64,000 bases of DNA from Terfezia claveryi (GCA_015179025.1 WHUX01000015.1:434001-498000), one strand, 5' to 3'; counted from the stretch's first letter, positions 25,325-37,024 are shown. The notes: a model not told the origin generated them from the letters alone. A program made the numbers and translations.

Positions 25325-28300
25325 TGGTATGAGCTCTAAGCGTCATCTAATTAATTACACTAGGAAGCTAATCGATGTCACCCTCCATCAGGTCCTCTTC
25401 AAAAGGAAGCCAGTGCAATTCGTGCCGGCCCCAGTGATTGACGATACATCACAGGAAGTGAGTCCCATCTCCGTGAATTATAAACTGTACAGATTGCTAA
25501 TCTGCCTATTTTAGGTCTGGCTCATCGGTGAGACCGGGGAGATATTTACAAGTTATGAAAATTATCTTGCAAGGTACGTGTGGTCGTGCTATATTATATC
25601 ACGGGCATAAGTGCTAAATTATCATGAATGATATTACGTAGACTTGATTTCTATAAACAGGTATGAGGGTTCAATCATTGTGTTTTGAAATACTAATATA
25701 CATTACAGAAACGCTTCATCTGTGAGATAACAGGGCATTCAAGTTTGAGCTTCTTTGAAGCACATCGTAGCGAGGTGCGCAATATTTTGCCGCTTCATCC
25801 AAACTGAAGGCTCCGACTAATGGCGAATAGACTGCAGGGTCAAAAGATGTTGACGAGACGTTCCCAGAAGCATTAAAAGAACCAGTTCTGCGCAGAGTAC
25901 AGTTCCAAACCATATCTCGGGTTGATAATCTTGGTATGTTCTCAATCATCATTGTCTATGTCGTAGTCACTGATTTTATATAACATGCTATTAGTTGATC
26001 ATATATTTGATGTAAATACATCCATCATATACACGATCACTTTACATATTCTTTTACACTGCTAAATCTCGTGTAGCTATTTAAGCAGGACTTTTATCCT
26101 GGGGAAACTGTCATGGCTTTCCTTCCAAGTGGAGATCGAACAGAGGCAGTTATCAGGGAAAAAATCCGTTTATCGGAGCTTCGTAACCCAACCACTAACG
26201 AAGTCGAGCGGAGGGCTATGTCTCGCTATGTGGTCAAGTTACCGAACCGTAATGGTGCCGAGGCCAACGTTGACGATGAGCAACTTGTCCGGGATCGCAA
26301 AGTCTTCACCAAAGCCATGCTTCGCTCTTTTATCAAAAACACTGTTTCACGTGAAGCATGGACTGGTGCACCATGGGTTGTCAAGGAACAGTATGCAAAG
26401 AAATACAAGATTGACAGCACTATACCATCACATTTGATGAGAGGCCTAACAGCAGCTGCCCGGAAAGCAGCATTGCTCCGTAGGAAGGAACAAGAAGCAG
26501 CTCTACTTGGTAATGCCCGTAACCCCAGCGTTACGTCTACACCAGTTGCCGAGCCTACCGGAACCTCAACACTCGATATACGGCCAGTCCCTACTCTGTC
26601 AAAGAGTCACAAGAGCAAGAACCAGCAGGCTGGAGGTCGGGGTGATAGAAACTTTGATGCATCTAGCCCAATGCCAACCCCTGAGAGGGAATGCTCTACC
26701 AATGCATTCCCATTGAGTAAAATCATAATGAAACAAGAAATCAAGCCAGCACCAGTGCCAAAGCCTCCACCACCTCCTGTCATCAAGTACCCCATTGAGG
26801 ATCTTCAGATACCACCAAAACCAGATGCACCAAAGAGGCCAAGCATGCACTTTTTATCAGAACCTATGGCTCTAGGGCCCTCCAATTCGGATACGGCCAA
26901 ATTTGAAGAGCATATCACACATTACTTACTGGAAACATGGGTGTATCTGAACATCTATTGCGAGCCGTTCCTTCTCGACTCTTTTACTTTCGATGATTAT
27001 GTCGATGCCATACAATTTAGCACCGAAGATATAGACTGTGAACTCTTTGTTGAGGTCCATTGTGCGCTGCTCAAGTCGTTGGTAGGTGAGGGTGATAACG
27101 GCCGAGTGGAGATCTCCCTGCCTGAGCTTGAGGATGAAGACGAGGATGATGAAGACGACTCCAGCTTGCGACAGGCTTCGGAGGCTGCAGAGGACAGCGT
27201 CGAGGTTAAGGTAAAGCAACTAAGCAAAGACAAGCCTGGAGATGACGAAGATGTTGAGATGGAAGACGGAGACGAGAATAAGGAAATAGGACATCGTGCT
27301 GTAGAGCTCTTTGAAGATGGTTACGATTGGATAGCGAGACTTCGCCGCCGTGATTTCAAGAACGGGGGATGGCAAGTCATCGTCGTTGGCCTGCTGGATC
27401 AATTCTCGGTGTTGCCAAAATATGCAGCAGATGCGGACCGGATATTAACTCACCTCGTGCCCCCGGAGGAGGAGCCAACACAACAAACAGTCAGGAATCA
27501 GTACATAACCCTTGATATTAATCTTAGGACTCTAGTGCTCCATATATTGGTCGGTCTATCTTACGACGCATCAATGATTAGAAAGTACATGGAGGAGTGT
27601 GCAGAGGCAATGACAGAGTACAGGAAGAAGAAAATTGAGCATCAACGAGCTAGAAAGGCCTAGTAAGTTTATTTCTCTGCTTGACTAACTGCAATCTCCG
27701 CTGATATTTTTTTAAGTCTGGAGAAATTACGTTCTCTGGAAGATGAGCGTAAAATTCTTTTGCCTGAGAATACACCGCGATCTGCATCTCCCGAGCGTGC
27801 GAGGTCTACATCAAAAGAAGATGCTGATAATGATTTGAGGGTAAATGGCACTGAGGATGAAGATGAAGTAGATGAAACAGGGGAGGACACTGACAATCGA
27901 AGGACATTACGTCGTGGGGATGAACGTGCCAATGCTCGTAAGCGAAAACGAGAAGAAGAGAAAGAGAAGGCGGAGGCTGCAGCCAATAAACCCAAAACGT
28001 CTCAACAGTTTCAGCGAGTTCTCAAGAATATTGAGAAAATCCGGAATAAGATTGCCAAAGAGGAAGAGGAGATTGCAACCATTGATGAAGACCTGAGAGA
28101 AGCCGATTGCGCCAGATTAAGGCTACTAGGAAAGGATCGCTTTTTCAATCGGTACTGGTGGTTCGAACGGAACGGGATGCCTTTTGCGGGCTTACCTACG
28201 AGCTCTACTGCGGATGCAGGCTACGCCAATGGGAGGCTATGGGTCCAGGGACCAAGTGATATGGAGAGGCAAGGCTTTCTTGAGCAAAGTAAACCGCACG

Positions 28301-28815
28301 AGGTTGTGGCCACGGGCGACCAGATGGATCTCGACCCCAAAATGCCAGCCATGGAACGAAAGCTATGTGAGGAAGGAGAAACCAGTGTCGTTTTGTCTCA
28401 TCAATTTGCTTTTTATGAGACCCCGGAGGAGCTCAGTGCCTTGATATCATGGCTGGACAGTCGAGGAGAAAGAGAATTGCGACTCAAGAAAGAGCTAGAA
28501 TTGTACCGAAAGAAGATTGTCAACGGTATGGAAAAAAGAAAGGCTTATCTCACGCCTATCGATGACGCATCTGGTTCAGAATGTGCTACTGGTACCAGAA
28601 TGTCAACCCGTGGGAAGATATACTTAGACCCCTCTGCGCATAGATGTTTAATATGGCAGAATACCACTGCCGTTGATGAGCTTGGCCATACCCATTACGA
28701 TCAACCAGTAAAGAAGCCTAAGGGTAGCAGGAAGAGCACTGGGATCGATGATAAAGGAGCGGTTAATCGGAACGGAAAGCCTTTGGGTAGGCAGGGAACT
28801 CGCTACAATTTTTAG
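25324..28815 (+). CDS. ITC1: ITC1, ISW2 chromatin-remodelling complex subunit (ACF1/BAZ-like)
   Basis: Accessory subunit that targets the ISW2 ATPase to nucleosomes. Nine exons: 25324-25326 (ATG only), 25392-25457, 25515-25573, 25642-25660, 25709-25774, 25831-25933, 25995-26011, 26077-27662, 27717-28815; 3,018 nt, 1,005 aa (yeast Itc1 is 1,264). The WAC domain opens the protein: MVLFKRKPVQF, EVWLIGETGEIFTSYENYLA, FICEITGHSSLSFFEA. A DDT domain lies around residues 385-450 (HYLLETWVYLNIYCEPFLLD) and an acidic stretch follows. WHIM-type motifs come next: GGWQVIVVGLLDQFSVLP and, in the last exon, LLGKDRFFNRYWWFERNGMP. The first exon is only the start codon, followed by GTATGAG. Internal exons of 19 and 17 nt are required to keep WAC intact. 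Confidence 0.93.
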
Positions 28816-29570
28816 GCACATGAGAATGAGTCTGTTTGTGGACCTTGGGAGTATCATCGGGCCTCCCAACGTCATGCCGAGAGTCTCTTGGTAGTGTTTC
28901 TCTCTTTTCTGGGCTGATCTTGGTTATTTTAACTTCATGACTTGATGCTATTCTGTTGAGCTGTGTTTTTCGAGGATCCCTACTCTCCTCAGGCGTGCAA
29001 GGTTTTGTTTTAGGATAACTCACATTGTACTGTATCCGCCCAAGCTATGTCTCCCCTGCTCCGGACTACGAGGTCCGGATCTAGTGCAATGGATTTCTTT
29101 TATTTCTGTCAATGTAACTCATGCAGTACTTGTCCTCATTTGGTTATATCCCACATGCATATGTTTTTCCCGCTGTGTAAAATAATCTGTAGAATTTTTT
29201 TCTTGGTGTTACTTACTTGGTCATATATACATCTACATAGGTTGTATCTTTAACTTCTAGATCACATGCATACAACACATGGGTCATTGTTAGTCTGGTT
29301 GGCACAACACCCTCCACAGGAGGGTCATTGTATAAATTTGACATGTTCCTACCCCTTGCTGTGATCTCCAGCCCACCAAGCGGCCCTGACAGGTTCTGGT
29401 AGATGTAGTAGATGTATCCATTCCCAGTTACCATCTTCTCAGGTACGCTTATCTAGGGAATCTGTAATCCCAAGTATTTGCTCCTAGTTGGTTTAATTTA
29501 CGTACTGGCATTGTTTTAATGAATATCCGGAGATGCCTGCCCCAGCACTTGGCGATGATCCCATAACAAG
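28816..29570. other. Intergenic, ITC1 3' side and NiCoT upstream region
   Basis: 755 bp of T-rich sequence. The best minus-strand frame (29213-29434, 73 codons) has no recognisable domain and I do not call it. It presumably holds the ITC1 terminator and the NiCoT promoter. Confidence 0.4.
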
Positions 29571-31244
29571 ATGGATATTTATCGAGAGGGAAAAAATGAC
29601 CCCTCTGTATGTTCAGAGCAGCCCGATTTGTTGACAATGGCAGCCAGAGAAAATAAATTGGTTCAAATGAGATCCATGGTGATCAAATATTACGGCCAGA
29701 TACCATATTTGCGGAAGCTTCCGGCTCCAGTTATCGGAATTATTGTTGTGTTGGTCGTGGTAAATCTGATATGTTGGGCGAGTGGGGTTAGTGCTGGTAG
29801 GTAATTCCAGTGGGATATGACATCCTTTGTTTATTCACTGATGGAAAGGGTAGCAATTTTCATAGGTCTTTCCTCCCGTTCTGACGAGGCAATACTTCAG
29901 AATTTTCCGAAAGGGAACTGGAGCTGATTGTGTTATCACCCTCCAGACCCTTGATGGGGACGGCAGTTTTGGCGTATACACTAGGTTTACGGCATGCTCT
30001 CGATGCAGACCACATATCAGTATGTTTCATGCTTATCTAGAGCTGGTATGGACAACAAAGAGACGAGTATTGAATCGGCCTATGTTCTAGGCAATTGATC
30101 TTATGACGAGAACGCTCATCGCGTCCGGTCAGCGCCCTGTGACAGTTGGGATGTACTTCTCCCTAGGCCACTCCACGTCTGTAGGCCAAATCCCTACGTG
30201 TTAGATTTTACGCTAGACTGATATTTTACTTCAGGATCGTTATTATTACATCGATTGCTGTGGCGGCAACAGCTGCTGCGCTCTGGTCAGTTCGGTAGGT
30301 TCTCTCATGTGGGAGGTATTATTGGCACCTCTATGTCCGCCACATTTCTAATTGTGTTGGCACTTATAAATGCATATATCCTTTACAAGCTTGTGAAGCA
30401 GATGAAGGGGTTGTTAAAAAAAAGGAAGTGAACAGGAAAGTGGTGATTTGCTGGACATCTCGGGTGCAGGATGCCTTTTTCAACTCCTCAGGGGAGTTGT
30501 CAAAGTGGTTGACAGGCCATGGAAAATGTATCCTTTGGGTGTTCTGTGTATATGGCATGTCCACTCGTCTGAAAAGATACATTGCTGATTTGTCTAAAGT
30601 TGGTTTGGGATTTGATACATCTTCGGAGATTGCGCTTCTGGGGATCGCTTCTATCCAAACAGCCAAGGGGACGAGCATATGGCTCATTTTGATATTTCCA
30701 ATACTATTCACTGGTAAACTCACTCTGACGAAATTATGTACTAAGACTCAATTGACAAATTGCAGCTGGGATGTGCCTTCTTGACACCACAGACGGTGCC
30801 CTCATGTCTGCACTTTACACCTCGTCAAGTTTTGCACAGGACCAAATCGCCATCTTGTACTACTCCATCGTACTCACAATCATCACGGTTATCGTGGCAA
30901 TCGTAATTGGGGCTATCCAATTACTCTCGCTTATCCTCCACGTTGCGGAGCCAACAGGAAGGTTCTGGGATGATGTGAGAGCGGCTGGAGATGCATATGA
31001 CATCATTGGAGGGTGCATTATCGCTACTTTTGTGGTTTTTGGAACACTAAGTGTGTTTGTTTATAGGCCGTGGAGGAGAAGGGTGGATAAAAGGAGGGCG
31101 GTGGACCGGCCTGAAATTTCAGGGCTAGAAACGGCAGATGACGAGAGGATGGGGGATGGACCGGCGGTAGAAGGTGGACAGATGTTGAAAACCGCAGTGC
31201 AGGAGGATTTGGACGCACAGAAGCCAAAGGCAAGAATGTCGTGA
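29571..31244 (+). pseudogene. nic1: NiCoT-family nickel/cobalt permease, two apparent frameshifts
   Basis: Membrane permease of the NiCoT family (S. pombe Nic1 type) for Ni/Co uptake. Exons 29571-29796, 29901-30019, 30091-30176, 30235-30547 (damaged), 30600-30713, 30766-31244. The family signature RHALDADHISAIDLMTR lies in TM2, followed by [48 protein letters not shown] and DTTDGALMSALYT, all classical NiCoT blocks. The C-terminus is hydrophilic. Exon 4 is broken twice: an in-frame TAG at 30296-30298, where the frame must move by one base, and an eight-A run (30416-30423) with one base too many. Domains are otherwise complete and conserved, so recent inactivation or sequence error are both possible. 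The start could also be the Met at 29634. Confidence 0.8.
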
Positions 31245-31581
31245 GCCCGTACAACACACGCTGGAATTCAGAGACTACGAAATACATCCATAACTTTACC
31301 TACTAGTACTTAAAATTCTCGTGATGTGGTATGCTATACCACATGGCTGTATTCCTATTATAGCTTGGTTGTATATGCATGGGCTAGCTTAGTCATGGGC
31401 TTTTTAGCGTGACCTTGAAGATGCGTCCCCATTCGGTCACGTGAGTCTACACGAAAAATTTATCCTCAAGCGGCTTCCCCGGATTTGGCATTCGACTACT
31501 GCCAATTACAGGTAGTACAGGGCCTTTCAGGTTGTCTTGCATCTTTATATCTTCTCCCACTGCAACCAAACTACATCTCTC
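31245..31581. other. Intergenic with small palindrome
   Basis: 337 bp between NiCoT and the nuclease gene, both plus. Contains a 9-bp-arm inverted repeat with a 3-nt loop at 31324-31344 (arms ATGTGGTAT), which could form a weak 3'-end hairpin. Nothing else was seen. Confidence 0.45.
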
Positions 31582-33754
31582 ATGTACGCCCTCATCCAAA
31601 ACGCCCGCCGGCCGTTGCTAGGGACGTCCATTCCAGTCCTTACCACCCACACATGCAGGAGCACAATAAATAATAGTAATACTGTCTGTCATACCCCACT
31701 GGCATCTGTAGCACCAACCCGCCTATCCGCATTGCGACGTCAAAACTTCCATACGACCGGTCCTCGACAAGTCAGTAAGCTGCATTTCCGCCAGGTGCGC
31801 GCAAGATCTACACCTGGAAAATTCACTGATACATCGCCCAAAAGATCAGGACCATCGATATTTGAAGACATGCAGGTTACTAAGTTTATGTTTGAAGAGC
31901 AGAAGCTCCAGCTGCTAGAGAACTTGAGGAGGAGTATATTTGTGGCATTTGATTTGGAGTTTTCCGGGCTGCAGAAGCCGAAAAATGGGGGGAGGCATGT
32001 AGCAGAGAGGCCGAGGGTCAAGATGACTTTGCAGGAATGCTATGCGAGTACCAAGGAGGCGGTGGAGGCGTATCAGCTGCTGCAAGTGGGGCTGTGCCCG
32101 GTTGAGTGGAGAGAGGAAGATAGTAAGTGTCCCTTCTATTCTGCAATACTGAAGGTTCAAACTAATGTGGCTCTGAAGAAACGTATGTTGCATCACCGGT
32201 ATGTTCATCCTTTGGTTATATGGAGTGGCAGTACTGATTTCGCTTGCAGGCAAACATATATGTCAACCCTATAGTATCTCCGAATCTAGGCGTGGACAGG
32301 GTCTTTTCGCTACAGTCCAGTAGTAGGTATCTTTCCACATTTTCCCCAGTCATTAAAATTTCTAACAAAGGGTCACAATAGCACTGGCGTTCCTGATTGA
32401 TCACGGCTTCGATTTCAATACCCAGCTTCGACATGGAATAGCGTACCTTTCCCGAGAGGAAGAGAGGAAGATCATAGATTCATGGAGTGAAGAGGACCGC
32501 AATCGGGAAGTGTTGACTATAGATTCAGGCTCACAACAATTCGTATGTCGCGAAGTCAAATTCAGACCCCGAAATACCAGCTAATTTCCATGTGTTTGGT
32601 AGGCGGATGATTGCATAAAAGCCCTTGATGAATGGGAAAACGACCCCGACGCCCCATGGGACTTCATCAATATCACCACCGATCGAAATATTATGTCTAA
32701 CTATCAGCGATATATTGTGCATCAAATCGTGCGAACCCGCTTCCCCAAACTTATAAGCCAAGGGAAGGAGTCCTTCGTTTGCGTCACCCGTCAAACGGAG
32801 GAGCAAAAGAGTAGGAAGAAGGCCGAGGCAAAAGATGTTTTTGATGAGCAATTAGACATTGCTATAGGGCTAAGACACATCATAGATGAGCTATTCGAGC
32901 CGAAGAGACCTGATGGGAGGAAGATTGTTCTAGTGGGACACAATTGTTTTATGGATTTACTGCATTTGTATAATTGCTTCATTGGAAAGTTGCCTGAGAA
33001 GGTGGAGGAATTTGCCGAGTTGATGAGCAAGAGCTTTCCAATGTGCGTGTTCGTCCCCTCCCCCTCTTCAAAAAAAAAAAAGAAACTCACAGTTAATTGA
33101 CCCTTTTTGACCCCTAGCTTGATCGACACGAAATATCTAGCCACCTATGGCGACGACTCTACAACTGCAAATTCCGGATCTACCCTTTCTATCTTAGATT
33201 CTCTTTTGCGCCCCCAGACCAACCCAAAAATCGAGTTGCACGCTGAGGCTAACAGCTACGGAGGAGACAACCATGCATTCCATGAAGCGGGGTATGATGC
33301 TTACATCACAGCTACAATCCTGATTCGGGTTGCGGCAAGGTTGGTTCATGAGAGTGGTTGGCAGCTCACCGCACCTCAGCTTCAAACTCATCAAACAGAC
33401 CCACCATCACTCCGTACTACGAATGTTGCAAGGGATGTTGCAAGTGAAGCTAAAGACTACGTACCCATGGAAGTAGATTCAGAAATGCCAGGAATAAAAG
33501 ACCATGGAGTGGGATTAGCAGAGACAATGGGGATGGTGGGAGTAGTGAGTCAACAACCACAGCCCAATCAGAGACCTGTTTCTTTTCTTTCCCTAGGCGC
33601 AAGCGAGGATGAGAAGTTTCGCGATGATGTCGAAACAATCCCGGGATTTTATGACGGCGACATTAGCAAATTCTGGGAACCATATGTGAATAATCTGAGA
33701 ATGTTTAATACGGATGAGGGGGTCTTGAAGTTGCCAAGGACGAGGGACGTGTAG
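31582..33754 (+). CDS. CAF1/PARN-family DEDDh 3'-5' exoribonuclease, probable mitochondrial leader
   Basis: Poly(A)-nuclease-like enzyme of the CAF1/PARN/Triman group. Exons 31582-32122, 32179-32198 (20 nt), 32250-32322, 32382-32542, 32603-33042, 33118-33754; 1,872 nt, 623 aa. Catalytic residues are visible: D and E in FVAFDLEFSGLQ, D in VGHNCFMDLLHLYNCFIG, H and D in HEAGYDAYITATI, that is DEDDh. The segment DHGFDFNTQLRHGIAYLSRE is typical of CAF1. The first 65 residues (MYALIQNARRPLLGTSIPVL onward) are Arg/Thr/Ser-rich without acids, like a mitochondrial presequence. The 20-nt exon 2 is needed to keep frame into ANIYVNPIVSPNLGVD. The frame stays open for 41 codons after the TAG at 33752 (see findings). 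I cannot separate PARN-like from Triman-like by eye. Confidence 0.85.
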
Positions 33755-34102
33755 TGCACGACCCTTGAGGATAAGGCAGTTAGGGAGGGGGAGCTTGAGC
33801 CTTTGGAGCTAAGGGGTATTGGAAGTATTCAGGGGCAGAGGGTGATGATCGAAGGGGAGCAATTCCTATACTCATTCTGATACCCTGGGCAAATCATGTA
33901 ATTGTAATTTACTTTTTGCGGGATTGAGAATTTTCTGCAAGGGCAACAATCTATCTGAGTACGCAGGGAAGGTGGGGTATCATTACTACCTAGATATTAT
34001 CGGAAGTTTTACTTGACGTACGTGGAGATTGGAGATTGGAGGTTGCTGGGAATGGCGATACATAACAATGAATACCCCCATCATTCTCACACATCTTCCA
34101 AA
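33755..34102. other. Short intergenic, may include a lost nuclease C-terminus
   Basis: The first 126 bp (33755-33880) are open in the frame of the upstream nuclease and Glu/Gly-rich, ending at TGA. The rest is the upstream region of the PGA1-like gene. Confidence 0.4.
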
Positions 34103-34910
34103 ATGCGTCTACTCAATCTCACCACCATCTTCCTTAGCTTAACCTTCCTCCCCTCCGCCCTAGCCAATGTCGAAAAAGTCATCTTCATACCAAATTCCCC
34201 TACCGATCCTCCCCTGCAGCTCACACGTATTCCCTCGAACTTAATACGGCTTAGCCCTAATAGCCCGCGGCTTTCTACTGCGCTAAATCTCACTACAAAT
34301 ATCACCGGGAGAGAGAGAGATGAAGGTGGAAATGGAAGGGGAGGGGAGGGGGAGGGGGAGGAGAGAGCTACATGGGCAGTATTGGAGAAATTAAACCTGG
34401 GAAAGAGATATGAGGTTAGGATTATTTGGGCGGCGACGGAGCCGGCCAAGTTTGAGTTGGGGGTGTTTACGGCGGTGGAAGTGGGGGAGATGGGGGTTGA
34501 AGGGCTAGTTATACAGGGAGAGGAAAAAGGTGGGAAAGAGGAGGAGAGAAAAGAGGCAAATGACGGTTCCCAGGGAATAGTAATGTACTTGAGGGTATTG
34601 GCTAAAAAGGATCCGTATAATCCTGACCCAGTGAAAATCGAGTTAAGTATGTGAAATCCAGGTGGAATATATATATAATGGGTGATAGCATTGCTTATTG
34701 ACATGGGTGCTTAATAATTTAGTCCTTGATCCCTTCCTCTGGAATATTCTCCCCGAGTCATTGCTGTGTATAGGAGTGGTGGTTGTGCTGGTGGCAGGTG
34801 CTGCGTGGTGGGTTAGTGGGAGGGTGGAGAGGTGGCTGTCGATGGTTGCACGGCAGCAGCAGAGGGCGGTGGGGGGGGGAGAAGGTGGATTGATTGAGAA
34901 GGTGGATTGA
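34103..34910 (+). CDS. PGA1: PGA1-like ER protein, GPI mannosyltransferase II subunit
   Basis: Two exons, 34103-34646 and 34723-34910, 732 nt, 243 aa. The N-terminus MRLLNLTTIFLSLTFLPSAL then ANVEK is a clear signal peptide with a cleavable ALA-like site. A luminal domain with N-glycosylation sequons (NLTT, NITG) follows, then LGKRYEVRIIWAATEPAKFE, the core of fungal Pga1-like proteins. After the intron comes LILDPFLWNILPESLLCIGV and a single C-terminal membrane helix (VVVVLVAGAAWWVSG). In yeast, Pga1 partners Gpi18 to add the second mannose to GPI precursors in the ER. The luminal region has a Gly/Glu-rich low-complexity insert. The stop lies within 17-bp tandem repeats. The family call is from pattern memory; the signal and tail anchor are seen directly. 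Confidence 0.68.
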
Positions 34911-34931
34911 TTGAGAAGGTGGATTGATTGA
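34881..34931 (+). repeat. Three tandem 17-bp repeats spanning the PGA1-like stop codon
   Basis: Unit GAAGGTGGATTGATTGA, three perfect copies (34881-34897, 34898-34914, 34915-34931). The stop TGA (34908-34910) is in the second copy, so copy-number change could alter the C-terminus. Confidence 0.9.
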
Positions 34932-35871
34932 TTAGCTGGGAGGGTTTTTTTTTTTTGGGGGGGCGCGCGATTACCAGCTGGGGAATGAGTACTAGTAGTA
35001 TCTTTTGTCTAACATGTAATAAATATTCGGGTATTTTCAACTTCCCTCCGAAATTGGCCCTTGTCAAAAGTTGAATTCACAACAGTAGAATCAGTGACAC
35101 AGCGGTAGAATAAGTCACAATCGTTGTAGCCAAGTCTTCCTATTTTACCATAAGGGAAGATCAAAAGATATTGACAAGGGCTCTTATTCACCAGTTTTCC
35201 CGGTAGTTATTATTGAGACTCTGTATTATTGTTCACTTTTTATTCGTTATCAACTACTAACGGGCTAAAGTCCTACCCCCTTATCTGATTTCTATTTTAA
35301 ACTGTCATGTTGTCAAAAATGACAAATATTGTTGCAAAAAAAAAAAAAAAAAGCCAACACGGGGCAGAATCTGATAAGACTGATTTCTACATACACTGCT
35401 TTTTATAAACAGCTTTCCAATTTACCTATACTTGTCCCAATTTATCTACACACATGCGCCTCTGGCTCCCGGTATAGCATGGGTATTTTTTTCCCCACGT
35501 TCTCCTGCATCCTAACATTTTAAATAGGAGCTCGTCACAGCTTCAAGGTCTCGTACAGAGATTTATTACGCTACGATCATATGTTAAGTTTTTGTCCACA
35601 TGGATTAAGGGTTTCTTAGTACCAAACCTAAGGTTACCTAAACCAATACTTTTAGACCCATCATAAACAAACCATCATCACGAGCATGCCTTCGAGAGCT
35701 CATGCCCTGGAGTTCTCAGTGATCTTGTTCACTGTAATACGTGCATCCGCTTCATTTGAGAACACCTCGTCTTAACCTCCTTATCCCAGGCAACTTGCTG
35801 CCCCTTGGAACTGCCAGATTCTCTTCCAAACCAGACGCTCCATATCCTGCTTCGTGGAGTAGACATCGATA
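34932..35871. other. Intergenic, AT-rich, homopolymer tracts
   Basis: Contains a T-run then G-run near 34947-34964 and an A-run near 35336-35352. No gene or known RNA was seen. It borders the TIR element that starts at 35872. Confidence 0.45.
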
Positions 35872-36497
35872 CACTCAAACCTTGCTAAACCGGACTGCAT
35901 AAATCACCAGGATCCCGTCCGGTTTAGACTAGCGTCCAGTATAACAAAGGGGCAGTAAAGCACCTCAACACGAGCAGATCAAAGGAAAGAAGCATATCGG
36001 AAGGCATACCTAAACATAATTCCAGTCTCGCTACAATAATAAGTAAGATCTATAACGTTCTGACAGTGTAAGGAGGTCGCTAATAATATTATAGGATGGG
36101 TGTTAAGCGGGCTTTCTCTCTGAGAAATAAATATGAGATCTGTCAACCGCTTTTTCCAAAGCATGTATGTTTATGCTCTTGCTTTTCCAACTCAACTCTC
36201 CATTCAAGACTTGGTTGATACTATCAGTCAGGCACAAGAAGGACTTAAATATTATCAGCAGAAGCATAAGGTTCAAGCATCACTTAAGGACTTCTGGGTT
36301 CCAACTTCCTGTTCTGCTAATTAATTTTCTATGTATATAATTTTTTATTCTTGAGATTGCTTGTCCGGTCCGGTTTACTATTTGTCCGGTACTGTATAGC
36401 CAATAAAATTTTGCGCTGTAGTTCCAAAATCGCCAAAGCCCGTCCGTAATAGCAAGTTTTCCGGTTAAAGGCGTTCCGGTTTAGCAAGGTTTGAGTG
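35872..36497 (+). mobile_element. 626-bp TIR DNA transposon (pogo/Fot1-like MITE) with transposase tail
   Basis: Terminal inverted repeats are perfect over 23 bp (35872-35894 and 36475-36497), beginning CACTCAAACCTTGCTAAACC. They are flanked by TA on both sides (35870-35871 and 36498-36499), the target duplication of Tc1/mariner-pogo elements. Subterminal copies of a CCGGTTTAG-like motif recur. Inside, a 63-codon frame at 36133-36324 contains the string TISQAQEGLKYYQQKHK then ASLKDFWVPTS, which looks like the C-terminal tail of a pogo/Fot1-type DDE transposase. The DDE core is missing, so the copy is non-autonomous. A relative lies at 40.1-47.2 kb. Confidence 0.85.
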
Positions 36498-36499
36498 TA

Positions 36500-37024
36500 T
36501 ATGGATATGGAGTGTTGATACACAATAGAAAGGAATACACCCAGAATGAAGTTTTAACCCACGGTCACTTGTGAGGAAAAGATCTGAAGATGTCTATTCT
36601 ATGAACGATGATGGACGTGACCTACAAGAAGAGAATGTCCCACACGAACATGACCTATGCCAAGCTTCCCATCACAGCTAGTCTAAATTTTAATGCGTCA
36701 GTGTTCTTCAAATAAGCAATGAGCGTTGCTGCCAACCTGAAACTACATATCCATAAGTAGGGATTTAATAATGGTTGTAATCAAGCATCTCCCCTGTATA
36801 GAGGCTACAGCGGTAATATTGGAGGGGAAAGCACTATAATATTACCATTATTCTGCAAAAATCGCCCCCCCATGTCCGTATCGAGATAAACTACCAAACT
36901 GGGAATATGATATCCCGCCAATATATGCAAAAAAAGAAAAGGGAAAAAAAAAGGAAACAGAAAACGCCGCCGCTCCATTTTTATATGAGATAGAGAGATA
37001 TATACCTGTTCAAACTGACCTTGA
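36500..37024. other. Intergenic, SFC1 3' side
   Basis: 525 bp of AT-rich sequence with an A-rich run near 36930-36960. It is the 3' flank of SFC1; no gene was seen. Confidence 0.45.

Noticed and set aside
30296..30298. Intron to explain the NiCoT frame break
   Set aside because: Conserved sequence abuts on both sides, so there is no room for an intron; a one-base shift fits better.
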